43,255 nt of DNA from Mycobacteriales bacterium (GTDB lineage Bacteria; Actinomycetota; Actinomycetes; BP-191): positions 1 through 43,255 of the forward strand of contig DASTMB010000028.1 of assembly GCA_035714365.1 (NCBI GenBank), read 5' to 3'. The notes beneath the pieces are model-generated. The model did no database searches, had not been told where the DNA came from, and saw only the letters and a list, made by a program, of their open reading frames with translations. The position numbers were made by a program, and so were the translations under genes. How positions within the stretch are numbered: the first letter of the stretch is position 1; each line of letters opens with the position of its first letter. Below are positions 23,686 to 32,847 of the stretch, one piece after another.

Positions 23686-24616
23686 GCTCGGCGGTGTAGC
23701 GCTCGGCGATGCGGGCGCGCGCGGCGGCGCCGAGGTCGTTGCGGCGCAACGGGTCCCGCGCCAGCGCGGCCAGCGCCTCGCGCAGCGCGACCGGGTTGCC
23801 GGGGTCCACCAGCAGGCCGGCGTCGCCCAGCGCCTCGGGCACGTCCCCCACCCGCGTCGCGACGACCGCCAGGCCGCTCGCCATCGCCTCCAGCAGCGCG
23901 AACGGCAGCCCCTCCACCCGCGACGGCAGGCAGAACACGTCCAGCCCCGCGAGGAACGCCGCCGGGTCGGGGACCTGCCCGTGGAACGTCACGTTGGCGC
24001 CGGCGCCCGCCTGGAGCGCGGCGCGTTCGGGGCCGTCGCCGGCGACGTGCACCTCGACGTCGAGGCCGCGCGCGGCGGCGAGCAGCACGTCGACGCCCTT
24101 CTCCCCCGACAGACGGCCGAGGGTGCCGACGCGCGGCCGCGCGTGCGGCCGGCGGGCGAGCGCGGGCGGCAGCTCGACGCCGTTGGGGATGACGGAGGCG
24201 GTGACGCCGAGCCCCTCGCGCAGCAGTCCGGCCGTCTCCTGGGAGACGGCGATGACGGCGCGGGCGCCGCCGTAGAGGCGGCGCAGCACCCGGTCCTGCG
24301 CGCCGCCGGCGAGGCCACTCGGGGAGTGCAGCGTGACGACGTACGGCACCCGCGCGAGCAGCGCGGCAGCCATGCCGTAGCGGTTGTTCGCCGGCTCGGA
24401 GGCGTTGACGTGGACCAGGTCGGCGCCGCGCAGCGCGCGGGCCAGGCCGAGCAGCGCGCCGACGTCGCCCTTCCCGCGCGGGCGCGGCGCCTCGGTGGCG
24501 CGCAGCCCCGGCGGCGGCGGGCCGGCCGAGACGATGTCGCCGCCGAACGCCGCCGCGAGCCGCGCCACGTACGCCTCCGCGCCGCCGGACACGTCCGCCT
24601 CGACGACGTACCTCAC
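23588..24616 (-). CDS. Glycosyltransferase, GT4 family
   Basis: 342 residues from GTG 24616 (overlapping the upstream stop, GTGA). It opens VRYVVEADVSGGAEAYVARLAAAFGG. Further motifs are ADLVHVNASEPANNRYG, YVVTLHSPSGLAG, AVIAVSQETAGLL, SVIPNGVELP, VGTLGRLSGEKGVDVLLAAA, VHVAGDGPERAAL, VTFHGQVPDPAAFLAGLDVFCLPS and EGLPFALLEAMASGLAVVAT (intact E-x7-E). All GT4 landmarks are intact. It ends with a Pro/Arg-rich tail ([17 protein letters not shown]) that lies in the region overlapping the convergent chain-length gene. It is the last gene of the ispD-ispF-flippase-GT-GT run. Confidence 0.87.
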   Translation of the reverse strand: MRYVVEADVSGGAEAYVARLAAAFGGDIVSAGPPPPGLRATEAPRPRGKGDVGALLGLARALRGADLVHVNASEPANNRYGMAAALLARVPYVVTLHSPSGLAGGAQDRVLRRLYGGARAVIAVSQETAGLLREGLGVTASVIPNGVELPPALARRPHARPRVGTLGRLSGEKGVDVLLAAARGLDVEVHVAGDGPERAALQAGAGANVTFHGQVPDPAAFLAGLDVFCLPSRVEGLPFALLEAMASGLAVVATRVGDVPEALGDAGLLVDPGNPVALREALAALARDPLRRNDLGAAARARIAERYTAELMVERTAAVYAAAAGSSPPPRRRRAPAPPPAR

Positions 24617-25677
24617 GCCATCCGCCGGTACGCCTCGGCCAGCGGCGCGGTGGCCGGCTCCGGCGCGTGGTGGGCCAGGAACGCCGCCCGCGCGGCGGCG
24701 CCGCGCTCCCGCCGCGCGGCCGGGTCGCGGAGCAGCTCGGTCGCCGCGTGCGCGAGCGCCGCGTCGTCGTGGCAGACCAGCACGCCGTCGTTCGGCGGCA
24801 CGCCCTCCGCGCCGCACACCGTCGTGACCACCGGGACCCCCGTCGCCATCGCCTCGAGCACCTTGACCTTGGCCCCGCTCCCGCGCGGGACCGGGTAGAG
24901 CAGCACGCCAAGCCCGGCGACGAACGCCGCCGCCGACGCGACCGCGCCCAGGTGCTCGGCGCCGGGCACCGGCTCGGCTACCCCGCGCCCGGCGATCCGC
25001 AACGTCGCGTCCGGCACCGCGCGCCGGACCACCGGCCACACGGTACGCAGCCGGTCCAGCGCCGCGCGCGTCGGCGGCCAGTCGAGCGTGCCGATCAGCC
25101 CGGCCACCGGCTCGGCCAGGGTGGCGGGTGCGTAGGCGGCGGGGTCGAGCGCCAGCCGGTGCTCAACCACCTCCTTGCCGGGGCGGCGCAGCGTCGCGGC
25201 GACGACCGGCGAGGACGCGGCGAGCCAGCGGTGGCGGCGGATGGCGGCGCGCTCGGCCAGGTCGTACTCGACGAACGGCCGCAACGGCCCGCGCGGGTCG
25301 AGCCGCACCCGGTAGTGCAGGTGCACGATGCTCGGCATCGCGAGGCCGGCCGAGCACCACGCGGTGTCCACCTCCTCGAGGTGGACGACGTCGGCGTCGC
25401 GGGCCAGCTCGCGGACGCGGTCGCCGAGCCCGCCGCGCGCGAGCTCGCCACGCGGCCGGCGCAGCCGTTGCGCGCGCCCGGCCCAGCCGGGCCGCTCCGG
25501 CGCGGTGCGAACCGCCTCGACGGTGACGCCCGCCACCTCGACGGTCTCCGTGCCCGCCGCGACCGCGCGCACCGCCAGGCCGTGCGCGACCAGCCCCTGG
25601 ATCAGGGCGCGCCCGCACCGCCCGGCCGCGCCGCCCTCCGCGAGCGGCGGCTCGGCCAGCACCACGAGCACGTTCAC
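24613..25677 (-). CDS. Glycosyltransferase, GT4-like
   Basis: 354 residues from GTG 25677, which overlaps the flippase-fusion stop. GT-B landmarks: [121 protein letters not shown]. The last phrase is the donor-site loop in the K-x-L-E-A form shared with the GT at 16976-18157, unlike the EGLPxALLE form of others in the locus. So the five transferases fall into at least two subtypes. It likely adds a sugar to the lipid-linked repeat unit. Confidence 0.85.
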   Translation of the reverse strand: MNVLVVLAEPPLAEGGAAGRCGRALIQGLVAHGLAVRAVAAGTETVEVAGVTVEAVRTAPERPGWAGRAQRLRRPRGELARGGLGDRVRELARDADVVHLEEVDTAWCSAGLAMPSIVHLHYRVRLDPRGPLRPFVEYDLAERAAIRRHRWLAASSPVVAATLRRPGKEVVEHRLALDPAAYAPATLAEPVAGLIGTLDWPPTRAALDRLRTVWPVVRRAVPDATLRIAGRGVAEPVPGAEHLGAVASAAAFVAGLGVLLYPVPRGSGAKVKVLEAMATGVPVVTTVCGAEGVPPNDGVLVCHDDAALAHAATELLRDPAARRERGAAARAAFLAHHAPEPATAPLAEAYRRMA

Positions 25678-28346
25678 GCGAGGGCCCGCACCGCGCGCCG
25701 CGCCGGGCCGGGCAGCCGCCCGCCGAGCCACTCGGCGTCCTCGGCCGGCAGCACCCGCAGCGCCTTCGCCGCGAGGGCGAACGCCGCCGTTCCGGCCAGG
25801 ACGGCCAGCAGCAGGCCCAGCCAGCCGCCGGCGACGCGCAGCACCGCCCAGGCCGCCGCGCCGGTGGCGGCGGCGGCCGCCGCCGCGCGGGCCAGCGCGA
25901 GCGGCCGCACGTCGAGGCGCGGCAGCGCGCGCACCGCGAACGTCATGACGAGCAGGCTGCCCGCGACCTGCGCGCCGGCGTTGGCGACGGCGGCGCCGAC
26001 CGCGCCGTGGCGCGGGATCAGCACGACGTCGAGGGCGACGTTCGCGGCGGCGGCGGCAAGGTTGGCGGCGACGATGTCGCGCTGGCGGCCGAGGCCGGTG
26101 AGCAGGCCGGTGCCGAGGTGGTACAGCGGCAGCAGCGGGAACGCCACCATCAGCCAGAGCAGCACCGTCCCGGCGCGTGCGTACTCGGTGCCGTAGACGA
26201 GCCGCAGCAGCAGCGTGCCGGTCGCGAGCACGCCCGCCGTCAGCGGCAGCGTCAGCACCGCGAGCAGCCGCACGCCGCGCGAGAACGCCGCCACGATCCG
26301 GTCCGCCTCCCCCGCGCCGTGCATCGTCGCGACCGCCGGGCCGAGCACCGCCGCGATGCCCTGCGGCAGCAGCGCCAGCGCGGTCGCCGTCGCGAACGCG
26401 ATCGAGTAGACCGCGATGTCGGCCGACGTCGCGTACAGCGCCAGGAAGAAGAACTCCGAACGCCGCCACACCACCAGCGCGAGCACCGCCTGCACGCTGG
26501 CGCCCAGCGCGTACCGGCCGGCGCGCCGGGTCACCTCGGGCTCGGACCCGCTGTGCGGCAGCGCCCGCACGGCGCGGGCGGCGTACCGCGAGATCCAGGC
26601 GAGGTTGACGGCGGCGACCGCGAGGTCGACCGCGAACATGCCGGTGACGCCGCCGCCGAGCGCGAGCACGACGACCGCGGCGGTCACGCCGACGCCGCCG
26701 GTGACGACGCCCGCGAGGCTGGCCTGCCGCCAGCGTTGCAGCCCGATCAGCACCGCCGACGGGACGGTCTGGAGCACGAGCAGCCCGCAGGTGAGCCCGG
26801 CCAGCACCCAGGCGCCGGTGAACGAGTCGCGCGTGACGCCGATGCCCGCGAGCGTCGCCGCGCCGAGCACCGCCGCGCCGAGTTCCAGCCGCAACGCCCA
26901 CCGCAGCAGCGCGCGGATCGCCTGCCACCGCCGCGCGCCCGCCGCCTCGCCGACGTGGCGCATCACCGCGACCGGCAGGCCGGCCGTCGCGAGCGTCACC
27001 GCCGTGGCCGACACGAACGCCACGAACGACTGCCGCCCCATGTCGCCCGGGCCGAGGACGCGCGCGGCGACGACGGAGAGGACCAGCGTGTAGAGCGCCG
27101 GGAGCAGCCGGCTGGCCGCGCTCCACGCGCCGCTGCTGACGATGCTCGGGCGCGCGACCTCGACGCGTTCGGCCCGGCGGGCGGGCCAGGCGGCGCCGAG
27201 CCGGGGGTCGGTGCGCCACGCCTCCGCGCAGGCTTGGGTGACGGTGGTCGCCGCCTGCGCGCCCTCGGCGTGGGCGGCGAGCGCGGCGCCGCGCGCGAGG
27301 TGCGACCGGCCGTGCCGCAGCCAGGACAGGCCGACCACCGCGCCCACGTCCTCGTCCGCGACGCCGGAGACCGCCGCCGCCTCGCGCACCAGCTCGAACA
27401 CCCGCGCCGACTCCGGCCGCGCCCCGCCGAACAGGTCGGCGAAGTACGCCGCGTCCGGCGTCGCGCCGTGCAGCGCGGCCAGGCCGTAGAACAGCAGGTA
27501 CGTCAGGTCCGCGAGCGGCAGCCCGCGCGGCGTCGCCGACTCCCAGTCGACGGCCGCGAACGACGTGCCGTCGACGAGGACGTTCCACGTCCCGAGGTCG
27601 TCGTGCGCGAACACGCCGGGCACCCGGTCCAGCACCGGGTCGGCGCCGTAGCGCTCGTCGTCGGCGCGCGGGACGCGTGTCTCGCGCGCCACGTCGATCG
27701 TCCAGCGCGCCACGCGGTCCAGCGCCGCCGCCCGGTCCGCGCGGGCGGCGCGGGAGGTGAGGTACGCCACCAGCCGCGGCCCCGGCGCGGCCGTCTCCAG
27801 CGACACGCAACGCCCGCCGTGCTCGCCGCGCGCGAGCAGCCGCGGCGCGTGCGCGGCGACCGCGCCGCCGGCCTGTGCCACCAGGCGCAGCGCGCGCTCG
27901 TCGCGGTCGAACGGCTCGCTGTAGCCGGGCACGCGCGCGAACTTCAGCACCGCGTGCGGCGCGTCCGCGCCGGCCGCGAACACCGCGAACACCCCGCGCG
28001 ACAGTGCGTCGCTCGACCCCGGCTGCAGCAGCCAGCCGGCCGGCTCGCCGGCGCCGAGGCGTTGCGCGGTGCGAACGAGCGCCGGCGTCGGGTCGGCGGC
28101 GTCGACCACGACCTGCTCGCCCGCCTTCAGTGGCCGCCCTGCACGGACCAGCGCCAGCAGCGCGGCGTTGCGCGCCGCCTTCGCGCGGGTGGGCGGCAGC
28201 AGCGCCGAGCGGAGGGCGTAGGCGAAGACCCGGGGCTGCGCGAGCGGGACGACCAGCTCGGGCAGCACCAGGTACCGCAGCCCCGGCCCGTCCGGCGCGA
28301 GCGTGGCCGCAGGGTCGTCGGGCAGCAGCAGGTCGAGGTCGTTCAC
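25674..28346 (-). CDS. Fusion of an APH-type phosphotransferase and a Wzx-like flippase
   Basis: 890 residues from GTG 28346, which overlaps the ispF stop (GTGA). Residues ~130-350 resemble aminoglycoside-phosphotransferase/choline-kinase folds: a HAVLKFAR strand with the ATP-site Lys, an E in [10 protein letters not shown], the catalytic loop [14 protein letters not shown] near residue 247, and the metal motif AAVDWE. Residues ~400-875 form a polytopic MATE/Wzx-type flippase with about 12-14 helices ([30 protein letters not shown] at its start, FGNPxL-like landmarks absent). The flippase half would move undecaprenyl-linked sugars outward; the kinase half may phosphorylate a sugar or lipid intermediate. 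No stop or frameshift separates them. Function of the fusion is inferred. Confidence 0.78.
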   Translation of the reverse strand: MNDLDLLLPDDPAATLAPDGPGLRYLVLPELVVPLAQPRVFAYALRSALLPPTRAKAARNAALLALVRAGRPLKAGEQVVVDAADPTPALVRTAQRLGAGEPAGWLLQPGSSDALSRGVFAVFAAGADAPHAVLKFARVPGYSEPFDRDERALRLVAQAGGAVAAHAPRLLARGEHGGRCVSLETAAPGPRLVAYLTSRAARADRAAALDRVARWTIDVARETRVPRADDERYGADPVLDRVPGVFAHDDLGTWNVLVDGTSFAAVDWESATPRGLPLADLTYLLFYGLAALHGATPDAAYFADLFGGARPESARVFELVREAAAVSGVADEDVGAVVGLSWLRHGRSHLARGAALAAHAEGAQAATTVTQACAEAWRTDPRLGAAWPARRAERVEVARPSIVSSGAWSAASRLLPALYTLVLSVVAARVLGPGDMGRQSFVAFVSATAVTLATAGLPVAVMRHVGEAAGARRWQAIRALLRWALRLELGAAVLGAATLAGIGVTRDSFTGAWVLAGLTCGLLVLQTVPSAVLIGLQRWRQASLAGVVTGGVGVTAAVVVLALGGGVTGMFAVDLAVAAVNLAWISRYAARAVRALPHSGSEPEVTRRAGRYALGASVQAVLALVVWRRSEFFFLALYATSADIAVYSIAFATATALALLPQGIAAVLGPAVATMHGAGEADRIVAAFSRGVRLLAVLTLPLTAGVLATGTLLLRLVYGTEYARAGTVLLWLMVAFPLLPLYHLGTGLLTGLGRQRDIVAANLAAAAANVALDVVLIPRHGAVGAAVANAGAQVAGSLLVMTFAVRALPRLDVRPLALARAAAAAAATGAAAWAVLRVAGGWLGLLLAVLAGTAAFALAAKALRVLPAEDAEWLGGRLPGPARRAVRALA

Positions 28347-28810
28347 CGGTGCAGCAACGCCGTCGCGACGGCGGCCAGCCCCTCGCCGCGACCGGTGAAC
28401 CCGAGCCGGTCCGTCGTCGTCGCCGCCACCGACACCGGCGCTTGGAGCGCCGCAGTGAGGGCGGCCTCCGCGTCGGCGCGGCGCGGGCCGACCTTGGGGC
28501 GTTCGCCGACGACCTGCACGGCGACGTTGGCGACGGTCCAGCCGGCCGCGCGGACCCGGGCGGCGGTCTCGGCGAGGAACGCCGCGCCCGACGCGCCCGC
28601 CCACTCCGGCGCGGACGTGCCGTACTGCGAGCCGAGGTCGCCGAGCCCGGCCGCCGAGAGCAGCGCGTCGCAGCAGGCGTGCGCGGCGACGTCGCCGTCG
28701 GAGTGCCCGGCCAGCCCCGGCTCGCCCGGCCACTCCAGGCCGGCGAGCCAGAGCGTCCGGGACGGGTCGAACGGGTGGACGTCGACGCCGAGCCCCACGC
28801 GCAGGTCCAC
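28343..28810 (-). CDS. ispF: 2-C-methyl-D-erythritol 2,4-cyclodiphosphate synthase
   Basis: 155 residues, the normal family size. It converts CDP-ME 2-phosphate to ME-cyclodiphosphate with CMP release, in the MEP isoprenoid pathway. Metal ligands Asp10 and His12 (VDVHPF) and His44 are present, as are the HSDGD loop (36-40) and the end motif [17 protein letters not shown]. Start is GTG 28810, 2 bp after the ispD stop. Its own stop is overlapped by the kinase-flippase fusion gene. This couples isoprenoid-precursor synthesis to the polysaccharide locus. Confidence 0.96.
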   Translation of the reverse strand: MDLRVGLGVDVHPFDPSRTLWLAGLEWPGEPGLAGHSDGDVAAHACCDALLSAAGLGDLGSQYGTSAPEWAGASGAAFLAETAARVRAAGWTVANVAVQVVGERPKVGPRRADAEAALTAALQAPVSVAATTTDRLGFTGRGEGLAAVATALLHR

Positions 28811-28812
28811 GG

Positions 28813-29514
28813 CTAGTGCTCGCGCCGCGCGAGGCGCTGGGCGAGCACGGCCTCGGCGGCGGCCAGGTCGCCGGGGCGCGTCACCTTGCTCGCCTCCGGG
28901 TGGCCCGGGATGACCGCCACCGTGCGGCCGAGGCGTTCGACCAGCGACGCGTCGTCGGTGCCGGCGAAGCCGTCGATCAGCGCCGCCTCGTGCGCCTTGG
29001 TCAGCAGCTCCCGGGTGAACCCCTGCGGGGTCTGCACGGCGTACAGCCCGTCCCGGCGCAACGTCTCCACGACCCGGCCGTCCTCGACCCGCTTCACCGT
29101 GTCGGCGACCGGCAGCGCCGGGATCACCGCCTCGGCGCCGCGCGCCACCGCCTGCGCGACGTCGTCGGCGAGCTGGCTCGGCGCGAGCGGCCGCGCCGCG
29201 TCGTGCACGAGCACGACGTCGACGTCCGGCGCCAGCGCCTCCAGCGCCAGCCGCACCGACTCCTGCCGGGTCGCGCCGCCGGTCGTGACGCGCACCTCGG
29301 CCGGCGCCTCGTACACGTCGAGCAGCCCGCGCACCTCCGCCTCGTCGCCGGCGGGCGCCGCGACGACGACCACGTCGACCGAACGCGCCCGCGCCAGCGC
29401 CCGCACCGCGTGCACGAGCAACGGCACACCACCCAGCAGCCGCAACGCCTTCGGCGCGCCCGGCCCGAGCCGCTCGCCGCGCCCGGCGGCCGGCACGATC
29501 GCCGCGACCCTCAC
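28813..29514 (-). CDS. ispD: 2-C-methyl-D-erythritol 4-phosphate cytidylyltransferase
   Basis: 233 residues. It makes CDP-ME from MEP and CTP. The nucleotide-binding loop [21 protein letters not shown] holds the catalytic Arg15 and Lys22. Other landmarks are [41 protein letters not shown] and GTDDASLVE, all conserved in IspD. The start is GTG 29514, 10 bp after the PIN/TRAM stop. The ispD-ispF pair is adjacent as in most Actinobacteria. Confidence 0.96.
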   Translation of the reverse strand: MRVAAIVPAAGRGERLGPGAPKALRLLGGVPLLVHAVRALARARSVDVVVVAAPAGDEAEVRGLLDVYEAPAEVRVTTGGATRQESVRLALEALAPDVDVVLVHDAARPLAPSQLADDVAQAVARGAEAVIPALPVADTVKRVEDGRVVETLRRDGLYAVQTPQGFTRELLTKAHEAALIDGFAGTDDASLVERLGRTVAVIPGHPEASKVTRPGDLAAAEAVLAQRLARREH

Positions 29515-29524
29515 GCCCGACCCC

Positions 29525-30652
29525 TCACGCCTGGTCCCGCCGCCGCGCGCGGGCCGGCGCCGGCTCGGCCACCTCGCCGGCCGGCTTCGCGAACACCAGC
29601 CGGCCGTTGGCGGTCGTGAGCACGCTGGTCACGGTCAGGGTCGCCTCCGCGCCGATGCGGGCGCGGGAGCGTTCGGCCACGACCATCGTGCCGTCGTCCA
29701 GGTAGCCCACGGCCTGGCCGGGCTCCTTGCCGGGCTTGATGAGCAGCACCGTCACCTCGTCGCCGGCCTGCACCGGCGGGCGCAGCGCGAGGCCGAGCGC
29801 GTGCAGGTTCATCACCTTCACGCCGGCGAGCGCGGCGGCTTTGGCGAGGTTGGTGTCGAGCGTCAGCAGCGCGCAGTCGCGGTCGAGGGCGATGCGCACC
29901 AGCTTCGCGTCGACCTCGGGCACCGCCGGCGCCTCGTCCTCGACGACCTGGAGGTCGACGCCGCGTTCGCGTCGCAGCGCCTCCAGCACCTCCAGCCCGC
30001 GCCGCCCGCGCGAGCGGCGCAGGTCGTCGCCGGCGTCGGCGAGGCCCTGGAGCTCGTCCAGGACCGGCAGGCAGACGAGCATCGTGCCGTGCAGGAACCC
30101 GGCCCGGACGACGTCGAGGATGCGCCCGTCGATCGCGACGGAGGAGTCGACCAGCCGCGGCAGCGCCGACTGCGCGGTGGGCCGCGGCGCCACCCCGGCC
30201 CGCGCGCCGAACAGCGCCAGCATCCCGTCGCGCTTCGACTCGCCCAGCCGCAGCCCGAGGAAGCCGAACAGCACCAGCAGGAAGCCGAACATCGAGAACG
30301 CGATGTACGGCTCCGGGATCAGGAACAGCGGCCAGCCGATGCCGGCCGCGACGAGCACGCCGCAGGTCAGGCCGATGGCGCGGGCGACCAGCGACTCGGC
30401 CGACACCTCGCGCAGCCCGACCTCGACCCGGTCCACGGTCGTGACGGTGGTGCGGCCGAGCATGCCGCCGATGACGTAGCCGAGGCCGGAGCCGACGACG
30501 ATGCCGATGGCGACGCCGTTGAAGTTGCCGAGCACGGCGGCGTCGTCGGGCGCGATCGCGTGCGCGAGCTCGAACCCGACGCCCGCGAAGAACACCACGC
30601 AGAGCAGCCGGACGAGCTCCACGATCCCGCGAGCCGGTCGGCGATCAGACAC
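29525..30652 (-). CDS. Membrane-anchored PIN/TRAM domain protein (YacL type)
   Basis: 375 residues. Four N-terminal membrane helices (~10-30, 45-68, 90-112, 115-135) are followed by a PIN-like nuclease domain (about 165-285: LVDSSVAIDGRILDVV, VLDELQGLADAGDDLRRSRGRRGLEVL, DAKLVRIALDRDCALLTLDTNLAK). These retain the acidic residues for metal binding. A TRAM RNA-binding domain follows (VTVLLIKPGKEPGQAVGYLDDGTMVVAE). The family is found beside carD and ispD across Actinobacteria and Firmicutes and is thought to act on RNA at the membrane; its substrate is not established. The GTG start is supported by TAGACT 6 nt upstream (leaderless). Confidence 0.9.
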   Translation of the reverse strand: MSDRRPARGIVELVRLLCVVFFAGVGFELAHAIAPDDAAVLGNFNGVAIGIVVGSGLGYVIGGMLGRTTVTTVDRVEVGLREVSAESLVARAIGLTCGVLVAAGIGWPLFLIPEPYIAFSMFGFLLVLFGFLGLRLGESKRDGMLALFGARAGVAPRPTAQSALPRLVDSSVAIDGRILDVVRAGFLHGTMLVCLPVLDELQGLADAGDDLRRSRGRRGLEVLEALRRERGVDLQVVEDEAPAVPEVDAKLVRIALDRDCALLTLDTNLAKAAALAGVKVMNLHALGLALRPPVQAGDEVTVLLIKPGKEPGQAVGYLDDGTMVVAERSRARIGAEATLTVTSVLTTANGRLVFAKPAGEVAEPAPARARRRDQA

Positions 30653-30658
30653 GAACCG

Positions 30659-30664
30659 AGTCTA
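30659..30664 (-). promoter_or_regulatory. Putative -10 box for a leaderless PIN/TRAM transcript
   Basis: On the minus strand TAGACT is followed by six bases and then the GTG at 30652. The match to TANNNT and the spacing fit transcription starting at the start codon. It would let ispD/ispF and the coupled flippase operon be read from here. Confidence 0.45.
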
Positions 30665-30717
30665 GTGACCCCAGTTTCGGTCAGACGGCCGGACGCAAGG
30701 GCCGTGGAGGGAATCGC

Positions 30718-30810
30718 GCCGCCCAGGTTCGGGCTGGCAAGGCCGCAGGGAGCGACGCGTGCTGTAGCACGCGAGCGACCGAGAACGCAGCCAGCCCGGA
30801 CCTGGGCGGT
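30718..30810. repeat. Large nested inverted repeat downstream of carD
   Basis: The outer arms CCGCCCAGGTTCGGGCTGGC (30719-30738) and GCCAGCCCGGACCTGGGCGG (30790-30809) pair over 20 positions with one G-T. Inside is a second perfect hairpin GCGTGCT-GT-AGCACGC (30757-30772). The structure starts about 10 bp after the carD stop (minus strand). It could be a terminator, an attenuator before the PIN/ispDF operon, or one copy of a dispersed genomic repeat. No U-tract follows. Confidence 0.6.
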
Positions 30811-30819
30811 GCGAAAAGC

Positions 30820-31302
30820 CTAGGAAGCCAGAACCTCGTCCAAGACGGCCTCGGCCTTGTCCTCGTTCGTGCCCTCGGCGAGGGCGAGCTCCGAGACGAG
30901 GATCTGCCGCGCCTTGGAGAGCATCCGCTTCTCGCCGGCGGAGAGGCCGCGCTCGCGGTCGCGGCGCCAGAGGTCGCGGACGACCTCGGCGACCTTGTTG
31001 ACGTCGCCGGAGGCGAGCTTCTCCAGGTTGGCCTTGTACCGGCGGGACCAGTTGGTGGGCTCCTCGGTGTGCGGGGCGCGGAGCACCTCGAACACCTTCT
31101 CGAGCCCTTCCTGGCCGACCACGTCGCGCACGCCGACGATCTCGGCGTTGTCGGCCGGGACCTTCACGGTGAGGTCGCCCTGGGCGACCTTGAGCACGAG
31201 GTACGTCCGCTCGACGCCTCCCACGGTCCGCTTCTCGATCGATTCGATGAGGGCCGCACCGTGGTGCGGGTACACGACGGTCTCGCCAACCTTGAAAGAC
31301 AT
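30820..31302 (-). CDS. carD: CarD-family RNA polymerase-binding transcription regulator
   Basis: 160 residues, full family length. The N-terminal RNAP-interacting Tudor-like domain reads [23 protein letters not shown]; the C-terminal helical DNA-binding domain includes [29 protein letters not shown], with the conserved NW pair whose Trp stabilises the open promoter bubble, and [23 protein letters not shown]. CarD regulates rRNA and many housekeeping promoters at the open-complex step. A TAGACT hexamer at 31333-31338 (minus strand), about 30 nt upstream of the ATG, could be the -10 box. It is followed by the large hairpin at 30718-30810. Confidence 0.96.
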   Translation of the reverse strand: MSFKVGETVVYPHHGAALIESIEKRTVGGVERTYLVLKVAQGDLTVKVPADNAEIVGVRDVVGQEGLEKVFEVLRAPHTEEPTNWSRRYKANLEKLASGDVNKVAEVVRDLWRRDRERGLSAGEKRMLSKARQILVSELALAEGTNEDKAEAVLDEVLAS

Positions 31303-31332
31303 AGGAACGTTTGACCCCTTCCGTGGCTGCCC

Positions 31333-31338
31333 AGTCTA
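31333..31338 (-). promoter_or_regulatory. Putative -10 box of carD
   Basis: TAGACT on the minus strand, identical to the hexamer before the PIN/TRAM gene, lies 30 nt upstream of the carD ATG. A leader of some 20-25 nt would follow. No strong -35 element is visible. Confidence 0.35.
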
Positions 31339-31374
31339 CCAGCGCCCCGGAAGATCACCTACGCGGGCGGTGGG

Positions 31375-32250
31375 TCAGGCCGGGCGGAGCAGGACGTCGA
31401 AGCCCCAGATGCGCAACGCCTCGTCGGTGCGGTGGCGGAACTCGCGGGCGAGGGCGCGGCGGGGGACGGGGACGCGGGGCCAGCGTTCGACGTCGACGAC
31501 CTCGGCGCTGAACCCGGCGCGGGCGAAGATCGCGAGGCACTCGTCGTAGCCGATGCGGTTGGTGTAGAAGCCGCCGCGGTGGACGGGGCCGGTCTCCCAG
31601 AGGCGGCTGGGGAAGCGGAGGTTGTTGAGGCTCTCGTGGAGGTGGTCGCGCAGGTCGACGGTGTGGGAGGCGACGCCGCCGGGGGCGAGGACGCGGCGGA
31701 GCTCGCGCTGGACGTCCTCGAACTCGCCTGCGCGGACGTGTTCGAGGACGGCGTGGGAGAAGACGACGTCGACGGAGGCGTCGGGGATGCGGCGGAGGCC
31801 GTCGATGCCGTCGGTGACGTACTCGGCGTTCACGGCGTCGAGCAGCGAGCCCAGCGTGGCGTTGGACCCGATCTCGGGGGCGTCGAGGCCGCGGTCGCGG
31901 AGGAACGCCGCGACGGCGCGCCAGTCGCGCAGGTCGGTGCGGGCGTAGGCGCCGGCGTCCACGAGGTAGACGCGGGACGCGCCGAGGGCGCGGGAGACGG
32001 CGGCGGAGGCGGCGGAGTCGCCGGGGCCGAGCTCGAGCAGCGTGAACGGCTTCGCGACGCCGGCGGCGAGGGCACGGTCGACGTGGCGGGAGACGACGCC
32101 CCAGGCGTAGGACGGGTCGTCCATCTCGCCGTGCCGGAACAGCCCGCGGTCGCTCCACGAGCGGTAGTCGACGGGGAGGCGGGAGAGGACGAGCTTGGCC
32201 GCGATCTTCGCGGGCCACGGGACGTGCTGCTTGACCCTCGACAGGTCCAC
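31375..32250 (-). CDS. SAM-dependent class I methyltransferase
   Basis: 291 residues from GTG 32250, with AGGAGC about 8 nt upstream. The Rossmann fold shows motif I LLELGPGDSAASAAV, motif II RVYLVDAGAY, motif IV VDVVFSHAVLEHV and motif V LRRVLAPGGVASHTVDLRDHL, as in Methyltransf_11-type enzymes. The N- and C-terminal extensions (YRSWSDRGLFRHGEMDDPSYAWGV and FYTNRIGYDECLAIFARAGF) resemble those of sugar- or nucleotide-sugar-modifying methyltransferases in surface-polysaccharide loci, but the substrate cannot be read. It is separated from carD by 72 bp and its start is divergent from the thioredoxin-like gene. Confidence 0.8.
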   Translation of the reverse strand: MDLSRVKQHVPWPAKIAAKLVLSRLPVDYRSWSDRGLFRHGEMDDPSYAWGVVSRHVDRALAAGVAKPFTLLELGPGDSAASAAVSRALGASRVYLVDAGAYARTDLRDWRAVAAFLRDRGLDAPEIGSNATLGSLLDAVNAEYVTDGIDGLRRIPDASVDVVFSHAVLEHVRAGEFEDVQRELRRVLAPGGVASHTVDLRDHLHESLNNLRFPSRLWETGPVHRGGFYTNRIGYDECLAIFARAGFSAEVVDVERWPRVPVPRRALAREFRHRTDEALRIWGFDVLLRPA

Positions 32251-32281
32251 GCGCGCTCCTGACGGCCGGGGCCGCCGAGTC

Positions 32282-32287
32282 TAGTGT
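32282..32287 (+). promoter_or_regulatory. Putative -10 box for a leaderless transcript
   Basis: TAGTGT fits TANNNT and ends 8 nt before the GTG at 32296. It overlaps an alternative upstream GTG at 32284, which argues that 32296 is the real start. Confidence 0.4.
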
Positions 32288-32295
32288 CGCGGTCC

Positions 32296-32847
32296 GTGGA
32301 GGCGGACCCGCGGGAACGGACGCGTGCCTGGCTGCTGCTGCTCGTGCCGGTGGCGGTGCTCGCGGTGCTGCTGGCGGTGCTGCGCAACGGCGGGGAGCCG
32401 GCGGCGCGCCACCCGGCGCCGCGGCCGCTGGCGTCGCCGGCGGGCGCGGCGGGGACGGTGGGCGGGCTGCTGCCGGACGCGACGTTGCGGGGGCGGGTGG
32501 AGGAGCAGCCGGCGCGGTCGCTGCGGCCGGGCGTCGTGATGCTGGTGGCGCCGGGGTGCCGGTGCGTGTCGGCGGTGCGCCAGGTGGTGGCGGAGGCGGC
32601 GCGGTACCGGCTGGTGACGTACCTGGTGGAGAGCGGGGAGTCGTTGCGGCAGGTGGAGGTGCTGGCGGCGCAGGCGGGCGGCGACGTGGGGCCGTTCGCG
32701 GACCCGGCGGGCGCGCTCGCCGCCGCCTACGGCCTGCGCACCGCCGCCGCGCTGGTGCTGGTGCGCGGCGACGGCGTCGTCACCCAGGTGGTGGGCGCGG
32801 TGGGGCCGTCGCTGCGCCTCGGCACGGCCCTCCGCGCCCTCGTCTAG
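32296..32847 (+). CDS. Membrane-anchored thioredoxin-like protein
   Basis: 183 residues from GTG 32296 (an in-frame GTG at 32284 adds four). One N-terminal membrane helix (RAWLLLLVPVAVLAVLLAVL) is followed by a Pro/Ala linker and a domain with the TlpA/thioredoxin layout: a strand LRPGVVMLVAPGCRCVSAVRQVVAEA, a helix, LVTYLVE, then FADPAGALAAAYGLRTAAALVLVRGDGVV, which is the peroxiredoxin/TlpA-like cis-Pro region. The redox motif is C-x-C (GCRC) rather than C-x-x-C, so disulfide exchange is uncertain. Its TAG stop and the stop of the convergent propeller gene share the palindrome CTAG (32844-32847). Confidence 0.65.
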   Translation: MEADPRERTRAWLLLLVPVAVLAVLLAVLRNGGEPAARHPAPRPLASPAGAAGTVGGLLPDATLRGRVEEQPARSLRPGVVMLVAPGCRCVSAVRQVVAEAARYRLVTYLVESGESLRQVEVLAAQAGGDVGPFADPAGALAAAYGLRTAAALVLVRGDGVVTQVVGAVGPSLRLGTALRALV

